A stretch of 64,000 nucleotides of DNA from Erigeron canadensis (taxonomy: Eukaryota; Streptophyta; Magnoliopsida; Asterales; Asteraceae), in NCBI RefSeq assembly GCF_010389155.1, contig NC_057768.1, positions 22,329,966-22,393,965 of the forward strand, in the 5' to 3' direction. Below the pieces are notes generated by a model. That model did no database searches. It saw only the letters and a program-made list of their open reading frames with translations, and had not been told where the DNA came from. Both the position numbers and the translations under genes were made by a program. Shown here in pieces: positions 36,016-55,633 of the stretch (position 1 is the stretch's first letter; every line of letters begins with the position of its first letter).

Positions 36016-36050
36016 CCCCCCCCCCCCCCCCCCCCCCCCCGAATTACAGG
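36016..36050. repeat. 35-base poly-C tract
   Basis: An uninterrupted C run interrupts otherwise AT-rich text just beyond the 3' side of the kinase gene. Its true length is likely to be uncertain in any assembly. Confidence 0.9.
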
Positions 36051-36550
36051 TTTTTGAGAACTTCAAACATCATCACATGTGAATATCATTAATGGTTTGG
36101 AACACAGCGTGTCATCTGTATCCAAGGCAATGGACAAGAAGTTGAAGAGCAGATGGCAAAAAATAAAATAATCACCAACTGATGTCCCATGAGTAATAGG
36201 TTCACCAGATTGTGCAAATTGCTTTCCACTAGTTAAGTTCTTAGAGGATGGATGGACACCTATAGCATTCATCGAAACTTAATGCCAAACATCAAAGAAA
36301 ACATGTGCGCAATCCGTCAACCATGCGGCTATTGTTGAAAAGGTATGTACAAGGTCGTGCCATAGGGAAATGCGGGCAGCTAAAAAGAAGAATATCTGAA
36401 GAACTGAAAGAAAAGAAAAAAAACTCCCTATGTTAGTGTTAGCTCAGAACCGTAAACCTGTTTGCACATGGAAATTGGACTTTTCTTTGAAATAGAAAGA
36501 GGCAGTTGATTCACTGGTTACTATTTAAGACCAGACAAAACTGTGACACC
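36051..36550 (-). other. Probable 3' UTR of the kinase gene
   Basis: No coding potential is convincing; a 69-residue open frame here (36272-36063) has no domain. Position directly after the stop codon at 36551 suggests 3' UTR and flank. Confidence 0.5.
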
Positions 36551-39500
36551 TCATGAGACAGTTCGACCATAACACATAGAAGCTATATAAAGGTTCTTTG
36601 CCCATTTTTCCTGCAATAGACAACAAAGTTCAGAAATCAAGACAAAAATCTGAACAAACATACATTAGACTGAGAGAATGTGAAACATAACCTTAACATG
36701 TGTGCTGGGGAAGGCTGAAGTCCTCAGAGTCTCCTGTGTCTCATCTGCAGGTTTTCTCCTCGGCACACTAAGAACAAAAGCAGATTGGTCCCATGTGGCT
36801 GCAGTAGCTGTTATCCTATATCCGGCATCCCATCTTCTATGAATACCTTCACTTGGATACAAAAAGTCTAGTTCCACTACCTGCAATCACATATTGCAAA
36901 GCCAGATTGTTATGGACAATCATGCATAGAAACACAGCTGGGATAGCTGGCAAAACAAACAAGTTTGTAGGGTTAAGTAACAGGTGCAAGAGTTTTTTAT
37001 AAATAGTTACAAAAAAAATGTAAAAACAAACTGTAAAAAGGTTATAAACATATGATGAGTATACTTTGGAGAGTTCTAATCTTCAAACCTGTGGCTATGA
37101 TATACTCTCTTTTTTTTTTGGAAGGTGAATTTCCCTGAAAACTTCGTGTCGCGATTCGACATTGGGAGGTCTAGCACACGTGGTCTTAACTGAGTCCGCG
37201 CTAGAGAGCTCCCTCGAAGTAGAAATGCCTATTTCAAATACCCAATGGGGGAAAACCCCCTACTAATCCGCCAGAAGTCACGATGATTAATAGGGGTAAA
37301 CCCTGCACCCTCAGACTTGAACCTCCCTAGGTATACCCAAGCCAAGCCCTCATAAAAGGACTTCCTATGTCCTCCCCAAAGCTTGAACACAAGACTTCAT
37401 GAATGGGGGGATGGCCTTTCAACCATTGAGCTAAAGCTCAAGGACGATATACATATACAACAGAATACGAACTGCACATAAACAGCTTTAAACAAGGGCG
37501 TAACAGTAAGCTTTTTTGTATCTTAAAGCGTACCTGTTCAGAAAATCCAGAGCCACGGGACATAACAATTGCCCATCTACTACCTGCAGTTGCCATAGAA
37601 GTGACATGGAACCCCTCTCTCCATTTCTTATTTATCCACTTGAACGGAAAAAATTCGCTGACTTTATATGACTGCTGAATGTAATGGGTACCTAAATTTA
37701 GCAAGGAACAAAATGACACTCAGGTTCAGAAGATATAATGGGCTGGTATATAATTCTGCATACCCATTGACATTACAACTAACGAGCTCCCATTGTTAGC
37801 GCCTGCTACTGAACTAATGTAATAATTCTTCTCCCACTGCTCCATAATCCAATCCTTTGGGGAAAAAAACAAACAAAACGAGTTTATAAATGTAAGATGA
37901 TAATCTTCCGCAACACATTTCAGGAGTTCAAGATAGATTCTTCAGATAGACAAATAAGATCCAAGAGCAGGGAATGATTGGAAGACCTTGTTAAGAAACA
38001 TAGGGGAGAGTTGGTAAATTTGAGAGCTGAATCCGGTGCCAGCATCCATGATAATAGCCCATAGGTTTGAGCAAGAAGCCACACTGCTGATTAATAGCCC
38101 ATCTTCAATTCCTTTCTCGATATGTTGAGCAAGTCTAGAATCTGCCACATTATAGTGGTATCTACACCACCATACATATATTGTCAATGATCCACTCATT
38201 CTAGTCAGATTTTACGGTCTACATCTAGAAAAATGGGCACGTTGGGTTACATTTTTGGCAAAATGACGTTAGGTTCACCCGTCACCTTTTCTTTCCTTTT
38301 TTATAAAAAACAAATTATGATTAATTCAGCAAAGTTTTTTGTTTTAACCATTCAACCCTTAGGAGGAACAAAAAAAAATCCCAGGCTGTGGCCTATTAAA
38401 TAAGAGAACAAATCAAAATACCACATCTGCTTCCAGTGAACAATCCAAGTGAGAACTAGATGTGTATGATATTAACAGTCACAGTACACTACCTCTGCTT
38501 CATTGGACGCCGAGCATTATATACACTTATCCATTGAGTTGCAGGCATTCCCAGGCGAATTTTCTTTGTCGGTTGTTCATCACCACCTTCCTCAAGCGTC
38601 AATCTTGCTCTCTTGTGTCCAACTTGATGCACAAGCTAACAGAATATACATACAAACATATCATAAAATATAGGTATATATCACAATTTTAATATTCTAA
38701 AAAATTACCTTCTGAGCACCATCAGTGTTGATTGGTCTAATATCTGGATTTGGACCAACTATACCATCAAAAAGTGAGATGTACTTTGCATAATCAGGCT
38801 CCTCGTCAAACTTCAAATTGACAACGTGTTCAACAAAATGCCGAAAAGGGGCTGGACAGAAGAGGCAAAGGGATTCAGGAGAAGTTGCCATCTTCTTCTT
38901 GCTTACAAGAAATCCTTTATTTTCACCCTAAATATATCAGAAAACTATGTAAGGAGAAGAAAACACCACCAAAGAACATAAGAAACTATTTATCAAGATA
39001 AGAGACTATGAATTTAAATAAGTTAATAAGAAACACTATAAAGTTGCACCTGGAATCCTTGCCATGGAAGACGTCCACGGAGAAGGAATATAAGTGTATA
39101 AGCAAGGGACTCCAAATCATCCCGTCGACTTCCAGTTCTTCCAAGATGAGCATGCACACTTGCATAGCGGACGGTTCCCCTTCATTATAAGAAATATCAA
39201 TACATAAATGGATATTAAATATGAACAATTGTTTAGAGAAAAACAGCAGAAGAATAGTATACACTATCTACCTCTATAAAGTGATTGTTGGGATAATCTT
39301 GACGTGTCAACAAGTCAATGTGTCGGTTTTAATTAGATTGAGTCTAGTATTTTATTTCAGTATGTTATCATATAATTAGTAAGTTATTTAGTAAGGTTTT
39401 TATGCATGTTAATCTAGAAAGTGAGATTAGCTATGAACAGGTAAAAGGGAAACTAAAAGAAAGTGGTCATGGCAGTTTCCTACTATTAGGCTAGTTGGGT

Positions 39501-42131
39501 AGTTTTGCTTTTACATGTATGTGTAAGGCTATATATATGCCCCATGTTTTCATTTGTTATATGCAGAAAATTAGTTCGTATAACTTTTGTTCTCTTTTTT
39601 CTTTTACACATTTAATACTCATATATATATCTATATAATAGTGAGTGTGTGAGTGTAAATTAAAGGGGCCTGAACCTACAGTGATCTGACTGGATTTATG
39701 TTGGACCACTAAGTGGTCAAATGGGTAAAAAGCAATAAATTAACCATATAGTTAACAGATAAACTGATCGTCCAGAATTTATTTATTTATAAAGCACACT
39801 AGCTCCTAGATGATTTTATTTTTAAAAATAGACTAAACTCAGCTAATTTAACCTTTAAAACACAGATCACCCTGACTATTTAGACAAATTATACTATATT
39901 TTCAAACAATTAACACTTGGCCCACCAACAAAAAGCATACCAGTTCGCGTTATATCCACCTCACATGGCTCACACATTTTGACACATTTACATTAACCAT
40001 TAGCAAAATACATCACACTGACTATCTAGACAAATTCTACTATATTTTCAAACAATTAGCACTTGGCCCACCACAGAAAACATACCAGTTTGACGTCATA
40101 TCCACTGAACATGGCTCACATATATTATCAGTTACATTGAAGTTGTCACAACATACCTAAACACATCTGGTCGTTGGTCATATTCAACATGCAGTCCAGA
40201 TGAAGTATCTCGCCACTTGGTAGCTGGCAGGTATTAAATGGTTCAGCTTTTCACTCTAGAGATTTCTGAAACAAGCTTATGCATAGAAAGATTAATAAAA
40301 TTGATCTACGATATACCTAAACCAAGATCAACAAGAAACAGCTTCTTCTCATCTACTGATCCAGGGTGACCAAGCAAAAAATTCTCAGGTTTAACATCAC
40401 CATGCACATACCTGTGAGTCATCCAAAAATTTTACACCATCTAGAGTTACTGACATGTACCTGATCAACTACACATATACTACACAAATTTCCCTTTTTA
40501 CCAAAAATGGAGGATATGAGAAGTCGTAATTAAAAAAACAAATGAATCATATACCCTTGGGAGTGGATCTTCTCTAATATAGATATGGCTTCAATGGCAA
40601 TACAAGCAACCATTTCAATTGACATCCTGAGCATAACAAGCGAAGAAGTAAAAGCTGCTGATAATTATTTCAATAACAAGCATATATTTAACTGCTAATA
40701 TAAGCCACAATAAAATGGGACCTACGAGTGCGAGTTGTTACTCCAGACATCCCATAAGCTAGGTCCAAGCATATCCATGATCTTCAAAGATACCAATGTT
40801 AGCTAACTAGTATCCACATAAGACTTATATCTCAAAAAATGCCAATACAAAAATAAAGATGAGTAAGACGTACCATTATATAGTAATCACCCTGCCTTCC
40901 CTTATAATGAACACGAGGCACGCCATGGCTTCCACCAAGTGCACTATTAATTAATTGGAGGAGGAAAAATCATCATTATAGGCACTTAGAGCATATGAAA
41001 TTTCACAACATACAAACGATAAAACGAAAACATGGGTTCACTTACTTATAGACTTGCCATTCATATGGTGGTCCGTAGTTACATCCTTTGCTGCTTTTGT
41101 GTTCAAACTTCAACGCAACCTATACATTTTCAATCATAAATGATACTTTAGAAACGACATTCATCAATGCCACTACAAAAATGACAACAAGCGATTATTA
41201 AAGCATGTGACTATGATCATACCTCAACTGCTCCAGGCCCAGTGAGTTCGTGCGGAAGTGGTGGATTGATATGACGGCCTACATATACTTGCCCAAATCC
41301 CCCCTTTCCGAGCTTCTTCTCAACCTTATACGACGGAGAACCACCAAACTGGACCTGTTGCAAGCAGAAAAACCAATATGATAGCTATCATTATCAATAT
41401 ATCATTATTATTAATCACATTACAGCAAAATCAAGAATTATGACCAGTTCAAATTCATAACTAATAACATCGACCCTGTGCAAGCGGTCTACAGTTCAAC
41501 CCTCAATTCATTCTTCACTTGTAAAGGGGAGCAAAAAAGTTCTTTTCTTTATTAATAAAAACAACTAGAAACAACAAAAACCAACACTCGAGTGCTCGAA
41601 AAAACATGGACTTAAACACACTATGAAAAAAGATGACAAAATCCATTTAACCAGTACAAAAGTAAAATAACAATGATATAATAATATAAAAAAAAATTTA
41701 TACATTTAGGATCCCGTTTCGTTCTAGAATTTATGGGAATCCGGTTAAATAAGATTTAGACTTTCTCATATTAACCTAACATAACAATGAAAGAAAATTC
41801 AAATTACATTCCACCAAATTCCCATATATTCTGGTAACCAAACGGCCCCCTAGTCTAATTCTAATTCTAATTCTGGGAATCAATATACAACTATAATAAA
41901 TAAAGTAGAGCTACGACTGTCTACATCTTGATAGTTGATACCCGCTTTTGCCGGGGTTTGGTTATAGTTTAGTTATACATATAAAAATAAATATAGTGTG
42001 TGTATATATATATATAATATAAATATGTGAACAGAGAGATAGATATATACTGTATCGGGAAGTGGAGCAGTAGAGGGGTCATCATCTTCTGGTTCTTCAG
42101 TTGGTGGTTCTGGACCGCTATCCATATTCAT
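36551..42131 (-). CDS. Casein-kinase-I-like Ser/Thr kinase, MUT9-like/photoregulatory kinase family (16 exons, 603 aa)
   Basis: In transcript order the exons are 42131-42051, 41354-41223, 41119-41046, 40943-40874, 40781-40726, 40626-40555, 40411-40317, 40223-40157, 39179-39050, 38927-38709, 38635-38493, 38161-37987, 37854-37764, 37691-37534, 36880-36692 and 36610-36551. They sum to 1812 nt and every phase joins. Kinase motifs: glycine loop LGKGGFGQV (42-50), ATP lysine in VALKFE (K75), catalytic loop [10 protein letters not shown] (D167) and DLG (190-192) in place of DFG. HGD and DLG instead of HRD and DFG are as expected for CK1-like plant kinases. A ~270-residue C-terminal region follows, with basic HKRARL and KKIRLG motifs. 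Plant MUT9-like kinases phosphorylate histone H3 and light-signalling proteins in the nucleus (family knowledge). The N-terminus before the kinase domain is only about 35 residues and acidic, shorter than in the MUT9-like kinases I know. Confidence 0.93.
37106..37445 (-). mobile_element. tRNA-derived SINE in kinase intron 14
   Basis: On the minus strand the 5' end reads 'tagctcaatggttgaaagg' (box A) and then 'cttgtgttcaagctttgg' (box B). The unit ends in a poly-A run (poly-T at 37111-37119, plus strand). GATATAC flanks both sides (37099-37105 and 37446-37452), a short target duplication. Confidence 0.75.
39286..39680 (+). mobile_element. Solo LTR (Ty1/copia-like), 395 bp, in kinase intron 8
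   Basis: It starts TGTTGGGATAATC and ends CCTACA, so TG…CA. The flanks are a perfect 5-bp duplication GTGAT (39281-39285 and 39681-39685). A TATA-like 'ggctatatatatgcccc' is inside. It is antisense to the kinase gene. Confidence 0.85.
39866..40130. repeat. Tandem duplication, period about 146 bp
   Basis: 'atcaccctgactatttagac' (39866) and 'atcacactgactatctagac' (40012) head two direct copies that remain similar through 'cttggcccacca' and 'catggctcaca'. It lies in the same kinase intron. Confidence 0.75.
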
Positions 42132-42755
42132 CTTTTTTTTTTCTTTTTTTTTTTCAAACACTTTTCTTGTTTGTTAATCACTGAGGCCGTCTGTTGGTCA
42201 ATAATTCTTTGATGATCAATCTCTTTTCCACATTATCTCTATATCATGTATCATAAATCTATATATATATATAATTTATAATTACAGGGGAAAAAAAGAA
42301 TACTGCTTTGATCAAAATTAAAATCAAAAGTTTAAAATAAATTACAAGAAAAGGGAATTTATGCGTCAAGCAGAGTTGGAGATAGTGTAAATAAAACAAA
42401 AAAATATATGTATATAATGAATGAATGATGAATGTTGTTAGTATTATGGGATGTTGCGTTGGTTTCTAAAATTCTAATTTTCCGTTATATTGTTGTGTTT
42501 TTCTTTTTGTGTTGTGGCGGTGATTTATATTTTACTCTCTTATATTTTTTTTTTCAAGAATTTTCCAGAACACATTACTGGGATTGTGATTTGTGATACT
42601 GAATGGCGTATTTGGACTATGTTTTTCTTTTTTCTTAACCTTTTCAAAATTTGCCTTTAGCCCATTTTACTAACCTAATCTTTGATAATTCACGATAGTC
42701 GATTTTTTTTTTTTACCAAGCAAATTAATACGCCTATTATATTTACGAGCATGGT
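42132..42755 (-). promoter_or_regulatory. Upstream region of the kinase gene
   Basis: On the minus strand the leader just before the start is purine-rich ('gaaaaaaaaaag'), so a splice acceptor there is unlikely and the ATG at 42131 is favoured. No clear TATA box. Confidence 0.4.
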
Positions 42756-42830
42756 ACCCGCAATGCGGCGACGGTAACGGAGAAGACGGTCTAAAGTGCT
42801 TAAGATATGACTATATGATTTAATGTGTTA
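42756..42830 (+). repeat. Dispersed 'GTACCCGCAATGCGGCG' repeat, copy 4 (fragment)
   Basis: 'atggtacccgcaatgcggcg' followed by GACGG-rich text, the same head as at 2816, 15354 and 15745. The body is cut off by the LTR-like block that follows. Confidence 0.5.
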
Positions 42831-45154
42831 TATGTGTCAGGCTTTGGTGCCTTAATGATTAATGTGCTAAAGTGCTTAAGATATGTTTTATATGCCTTTT
42901 GATGTACTTAAAGTGTTTAATCTGTTGTAAGTATTCCCAATAGGTGTTTTGAGCTAAATATGAGCCATAAGGAAGCCTAAGGACTAGTTTTGACATAGAT
43001 GGAAACTAAAAAATGGGATTAGGATCTTGGAGCAAGTCATTAGCTTCTAATTAATCATATTATCCTTTTCTCTTTGAGACCTAACCATTCCCCATTGCCA
43101 TAATCAATTCCTTGTTCGATTTCATCTTCGTTTGGTTGATTCGAAAGTGTTTTGATCAAGTTTTTACATTCTCTTTATAATCTTCAGGTATCCCAAGTAT
43201 AATAACATTGATTTCATGTTCTTTCAATCCCTTGATTCGATTCATAACTAATCTAGGTCTTTAGAGGGTTGATTGGAGTCAAAACCGTGAGTTTTAATCG
43301 ATTCGGTAACCTAAAACGATTGTTGTTGTGTTGCAAATCAATTGGATGTTAAGGGTTGTTTTCATGACAACATTAGAGTCTTAAAATGATGGATTTTGAG
43401 GGTTAAAAGTCGTTCATAAGGTTTGGGGTCGTTTGAGGTGTGTTTGGTTAAGTTTTGGAGGTTAAACAATGAGGTTTGTGCAGAATCGGGGCTAAATGCG
43501 GCGCAGCTACTAAGCTTCTACGCAACTAGAAAACAGTGACATATAGCTGCGACGGAACTTGGTAGTTGCGACGCAATAGCGACGGAATTTTTCAATGGCC
43601 ATAACTTTTGAACCGTAACTCCGTTTTTAACAAATAAGTTATCCACAGAATCGTAAGAAAGTCTACTTTCTAATGGTTATGTTTTTAAAAGATGATTGTG
43701 ATGTCAAGTTTCCAGAAAGGTTAACTTAGTGAGTGAATGTCGAGTTTCGTCGAGTTATGTAAGCTTTAAAGTATTAATCGAATGTCCGATGCATCAAGCC
43801 TTGTCATGGGTCATGTTTATAGATACTTAGGCTTGATTCATGAACAAAAGTAAGTAGGTACTTGTTTAGCTTATTATGACGTTTAATGATTATAGGTAGT
43901 CAGGAATACTTACAAAGCTCGGTAACTTTAGTTTCGTTTGCGTACGCTTCTACGAGGTAAGATACACTACTTTGACACGCTGAGGGTTCAACAAAAGCAT
44001 GGTTTTCTTATAATAACTTCCCCAATGATATCTTGATTGCTTATGGGTATTCGGGGTTACATGAGAGGTGTTATAGGCTAGGTAAATGACCATTGAGACC
44101 TGAAATACAGTCCCAATGATATGTGATGTGATGTTATCTTATGAAATGATATGTACTGTCTTATGATGTAATGAATTATGACACTTGTTGATGATTATTG
44201 AAATGTGTATGATTGTATGGCTTGTTCATCTAGTTCACTAGACTCTTTAAGGTGCCATGTCACGTACACGTTTAAGGGCCCAAACATTAATGTGAATTGA
44301 TGTGATGTGATTTATGTTAATGCTCGATCTATTTTACAGAGATGAAAGTGTTAAGCTTAACCCGTACATGCCTTTACCAGGGTTGTGCATTTGAAGTGGT
44401 TGCTTGGGTGGCTCCTTGCAACGAGGTACAACGTGGAGAGTAATATGGAAGGTTTTACCAGCCCCACTTGTCTTGTACATACGGATTACTCAGGGATTGG
44501 CTTGTCATTCCTTAACGACATTGATGGACTGTAAGGTTAATCCATCTAGTCGGGTGTGACTTATGTAAAACTTAAAAGATGTTTAGATGTGATATGTGAA
44601 GATGCTAAATATGATTAGGCACCTTTAGGATGATCTATCCTATATGAAAGATGATTAATGCAAAGATGTGACGTTATGTGATGATATGTGCCTTAATTAT
44701 GTAATACGACGCTTATATAAAGTTAAAATTGAACAAATGCTTTCTAAACCTTGTGTACTCTTACTTAGCTAATTCGTTAGCTAACACTTGTTTTCTTGAA
44801 ATGTGTTGCCCCCTCAGGTTTAGCAAGCTTTGAGTATTGATGAATAAAGAGCGAGGCATGGGTAGATTGCTTGAAGATGAACATAGTTTACCCACAGTGG
44901 CTGCTCCTTCTAGACCTTTGAATTTATGTTATGATGTTTATGAATTATATTGACTTGTGATCGGTTGTTTTATGTTGGGCAACCGATGGATTTCCATTTA
45001 GACTTGTTTCAATGATATGGCTAGTAACACCGTTTGATGAATAAACCAAACTGAATTTATTGGTTTGGACTTTTAAACGTTTATTCCGCTTTCTTTGACA
45101 CCGTAAGGTGAAAATTTTTGGAAATCCTTGTTTTTAAATGATGGGTGTTACAAT
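42831..45154 (+). mobile_element. Ty3/gypsy-like LTR block (solo LTR or remnant), about 2.3 kb
   Basis: It ends GATGGGTGTTACA, a typical LTR terminus, and contains 'cataacttttgaaccgtaac' and 'gaatcgtaagaaagtctac', shared with the blocks at 1-1560 and 7900-9496. No gag/pol frame lies within. The left border and duplication are not resolved. Confidence 0.45.
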
Positions 45155-45549
45155 GTAACTATTTTTAAAAATGAATGGTGTGATAATTTTTATAAAAAAA
45201 TATAAGTATAAGTAGATATCCTCAGTAATAGTATAATTATATTTAAATCTTGTATTAAATATGCACAAAATTATTAACATTTTCAAAATAAAATAAGTTA
45301 TTAAATAAGTATAAATAAATAACCTCTATAAATTCAAAATTTTAATATACATGAAACATATTTTTGGCTCATGTTTACTAGCTTCATTTATTTGGGAATA
45401 TGTATCATGATGGTGTATAATATTTTTTTTTTATTCTTATCTTTCAGATATTTACTCACTTTAGAACAATAGTTAAAAATGTCATTTAAAATGGAAAGAA
45501 ATGGTTTACTTAATTATAACTACATCAATTTGGTGCTTATGGGGGAATA
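45155..45549. other. Intergenic, AT-rich, nothing recognised
   Basis: No gene, RNA or repeat structure seen. Confidence 0.5.
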
Positions 45550-45897
45550 GTGATTACGTCTCTTCAATTCAAAAAGTTTGTATATAAGATTTAATTTAAT
45601 ATGTGTTGATAAAATTTTGGGTTTTTAAATTTAATTAACTAATTTGGCTTAAAATTAATTATTAAAAGCTAGGGACCAAAACGGAAAGTGGTGGTTCACG
45701 ATATGGACAATTTTTATAATTAACTTTAAGTTAATATATGAGATTACCCATTACGTGCCAAACACGTGACTTTCTTTTTAACGGACGTTTATGGTTAGGA
45801 CCAAAAGTGTTGACGGAGGAAAGTTTTTTAGACTAAAACTGTAATTTATTAAACTTAGGAACGAAAGTTGCTAGTACGATTTTTGTAATTAACTCTT
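45550..45897 (-). mobile_element. MULE-type arm, inverted relative of 22456-22805
   Basis: Read on the minus strand it begins GAGTTAATTACAAAAATCG and follows the left arm of the 22456 element for about 340 bases ('aaattacagtttyagtc', 'cgtcaacacttttggtcct', 'gtgaaccaccactttg'). Flanks do not match those at 22456, so this is taken as a separate, truncated insertion. Confidence 0.6.
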
Positions 45898-46119
45898 ATT
45901 TCTATTTATTACTTTCCTCTTATTGTGTATTGGTGATGGACTCTTTAGCGTGGACCCGATTAATAAAACATAGTCTGTACCCCTCGTTGTGATATTCGAT
46001 CCGCATCTATAAAGGAAAAAAAAAACTAAAATTGACAGGCCGGTAGCAATATTCATTTTTTTGAAATTTAAAATTTAAGATCATAACTCAAATCCCTACA
46101 TGAAAGCTAATCATATATG

Positions 46120-46727
46120 TAGTGCCGGTTCAAGCATTTTGATGACCTTAAACAAGATCAAATTTGGGGCCTAGTTTCCTAACATACGAAGTAAAGTGTC
46201 GGTGTGCATGTGCCGCTGTCGTTGGTAGTTAACCGTGGTGACGCTACAACGCCAATGATTCTGATTTACAGAAACAATCAAACAGAATTTTTGAGCATAT
46301 GAATTAAGAAGTTGAGAGCATCAATGTATGATTTTTGGAGAATAGAAACTATATGGTATAAATTTACCTATATTTATAGCCAAATATTCAATCATAATAA
46401 GGGTTGTAGCCTTTTCAACTTTACTGTAATTATGAGTCTTGAATGATGTCATCATAATCGACGGAGCAGGCTCTTCAATTTTCAATAAGATGAAGACTTT
46501 GAGAAAAGAAGTTGCGTTTAATCTTTTTGCGTTCCTTTTTTATTTAGAGATTTCTTTTTTTTTTTTAGCTTGGCCGTTGCTTGATAGATTACAAAACATG
46601 TGTAGCTGTGTTGGTAAAGAGTAAAATAAATTTAGATGTATATAAACATTTAGCAAAAATTGGGGGCCTTTGGGTTTTGGAGACCCAAAGCCCATACTTA
46701 ACTTTGGTGTATATTTGAGCCGGCCTT
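46120..46727. mobile_element. hAT-type MITE, 608 bp
   Basis: Left TAGTGCCGGTTCAA and the complement of right AAGGCCGGCTCAA are inverted. The flanks are a perfect 8-bp CATATATG (46112-46119 and 46728-46735). This duplication is itself palindromic, which slightly lowers its weight. No coding sequence. Confidence 0.8.
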
Positions 46728-47613
46728 CATATATGCCAAAGTTAGCATAAATTATGTGACAAATTATAATACTTATTTGTTATGTCTTTAAAATTTTAAT
46801 TTTTAATGTAAATAAATATAGCATTTGTTTGATTGTTTAAATCTAGATGTTTGACTTTTTTGAATAAATTAAAAAAAAAAAAATTTGAATGTTAAATTGT
46901 GAGTATTAAACTTTTTTCAAAATTTGACTATTTTGAATTAAAAAAAAAAAATTGGAAATGGTTTTCAATTTTGTTTTTTCTAAGAAAAATGCTATCATTT
47001 TTTAATTTTATTTTTGATATTTCATATAAAATTGTTACTATTTAATCATATAATCAATTATTTAGTTCATTATTTTTTATTGAATTTGTCATGCCAAGTT
47101 GTTTGTTCACAAAGACTAATGACCATTTAGGAATAATCAAATTTACGTTAACATTGCTTCTTTTGATATTACTAAAACTTTTGTCAATATTATAGGTCAA
47201 TTAACATCAAACAAATGTGATTCTCATTTTATATGACTTTTAATTATGTTATTGAACATTGTATGTTTTTATTTCGTAAGAGATAAAACGAGCTGACTAA
47301 ATGATAAGGAGATGGAGTGGTGTTGACTATTAGGATCAAACACCTAACCTCATTTTATGAAAAGGGTGAAACTGCTTCTTTTAATCAACTCGGTTATATA
47401 CCAAGAGCAAAAGTGTATTACTAGACCCTTAGCCGAAGCATGTGCAACAAGTGAGGTAAAGTTGGTGAGTGGCAACAAGTCGATGGAGTGGTATCGAATA
47501 CAAAGATCAATCAAGCTACGGAAAATTGACTTCATGTTTTGTAAACGCCAAATTTATTTTACTCTTTACCAACACAGCTACACATGAATGAGAAGAACAT
47601 AATGTTTAGTAAG
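46728..47613. other. Intergenic, AT-rich, nothing recognised
   Basis: Long A and T runs to about 47280, then mixed sequence. No supported gene. Confidence 0.5.
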
Positions 47614-48166
47614 GATGTGCAAAGCAGAAGCAGAAAAAGAGGAAGAGAAAGAGGAGCGAACATCCACTATAACATCTAACGATGAGATGTACAAACAGGT
47701 AAGTGAACTACTCCTTCGACTGGTCTGCCCGCCGTTTGGGGGCCTACATCGACTAGGCCTCCCACTCATCGGAATCCGAACAAACTGAAGGAACGAGACA
47801 ACACCCGATCAACTTTAAAGAGCAAGCAAGAGCAAGCAAGAACCACTGAAAGAGGCCGGTACCTATCGTATAAGAGCCAACAAAGCTACGATCCGTAAAC
47901 ATGTGACTCGCCCGAACCCGTATCAATCCGCCCGAAGCCCTAACGGACCGGGTCACGGCTTGGTCGGGCAGGGTCGAGTGATGCCAAAAACCAAGAAAAT
48001 GTGAAGAATACCCGTGACCCGCTCGAACACAACCCGAACCGACCGGACCCGAATCTTCATGGGCCAGGTCATGTTTCCATTTTTAAGGCACTTGCGGATC
48101 ACGGATCAACCTGATTCGAGACATGATAGGTTAGGCCGGGTTTCGACCCATGCACATCCCTAAATT
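47614..48166. mobile_element. Possible hAT-type MITE with GGATGTGCA ends
   Basis: Left 'taaggatgtgca' and the complement of right 'tagggatgtgca' are inverted at 11 of 12 positions. The interior near the right end is rich in 'gacccgaaccc' motifs. Flanks ('aatgtttag' and 'aattgtgtag') match only loosely, so the target duplication is not secure. Confidence 0.45.
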
Positions 48167-48402
48167 GTGTAGGGCCTGTTGGTCTCAAATATTCTAATAA
48201 ACATAAAGGTTAGTTGTGCAACAAATAAAAGTTGGAACTAATTCTTTAGATGTAAAACCTATAAGACTGTACCATCATTTGAATAACATTGTACAATACT
48301 TTAACTCTTTAAGTGCACAACATATGACCTGTACGCTTAGAAGACTAGTAAAACCACCACTATAACAGGAAAGTAAACAAACATAACCTGAAAACTATAT
48401 AA
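48167..48402 (-). other. Probable 3' UTR of the NADP-malic enzyme gene
   Basis: AT-rich region directly after the stop codon; no other feature seen. Confidence 0.5.

Positions 48403-55633
<7,231 letters not shown>

Noticed and set aside
22456..45897. A single giant 23-kb Mutator-like element bounded by the two inverted arms
   Set aside because: Bases flanking the two outer ends do not form a target duplication and the left arm already has its own degraded foldback partner at 23110-23200.
47578..47956. Overlapping minus-strand frames with Arg/Ser-rich translations
   Set aside because: They fall in a GC-richer MITE-like region with repeated GACCCGAACCC motifs; no domain or splice context.
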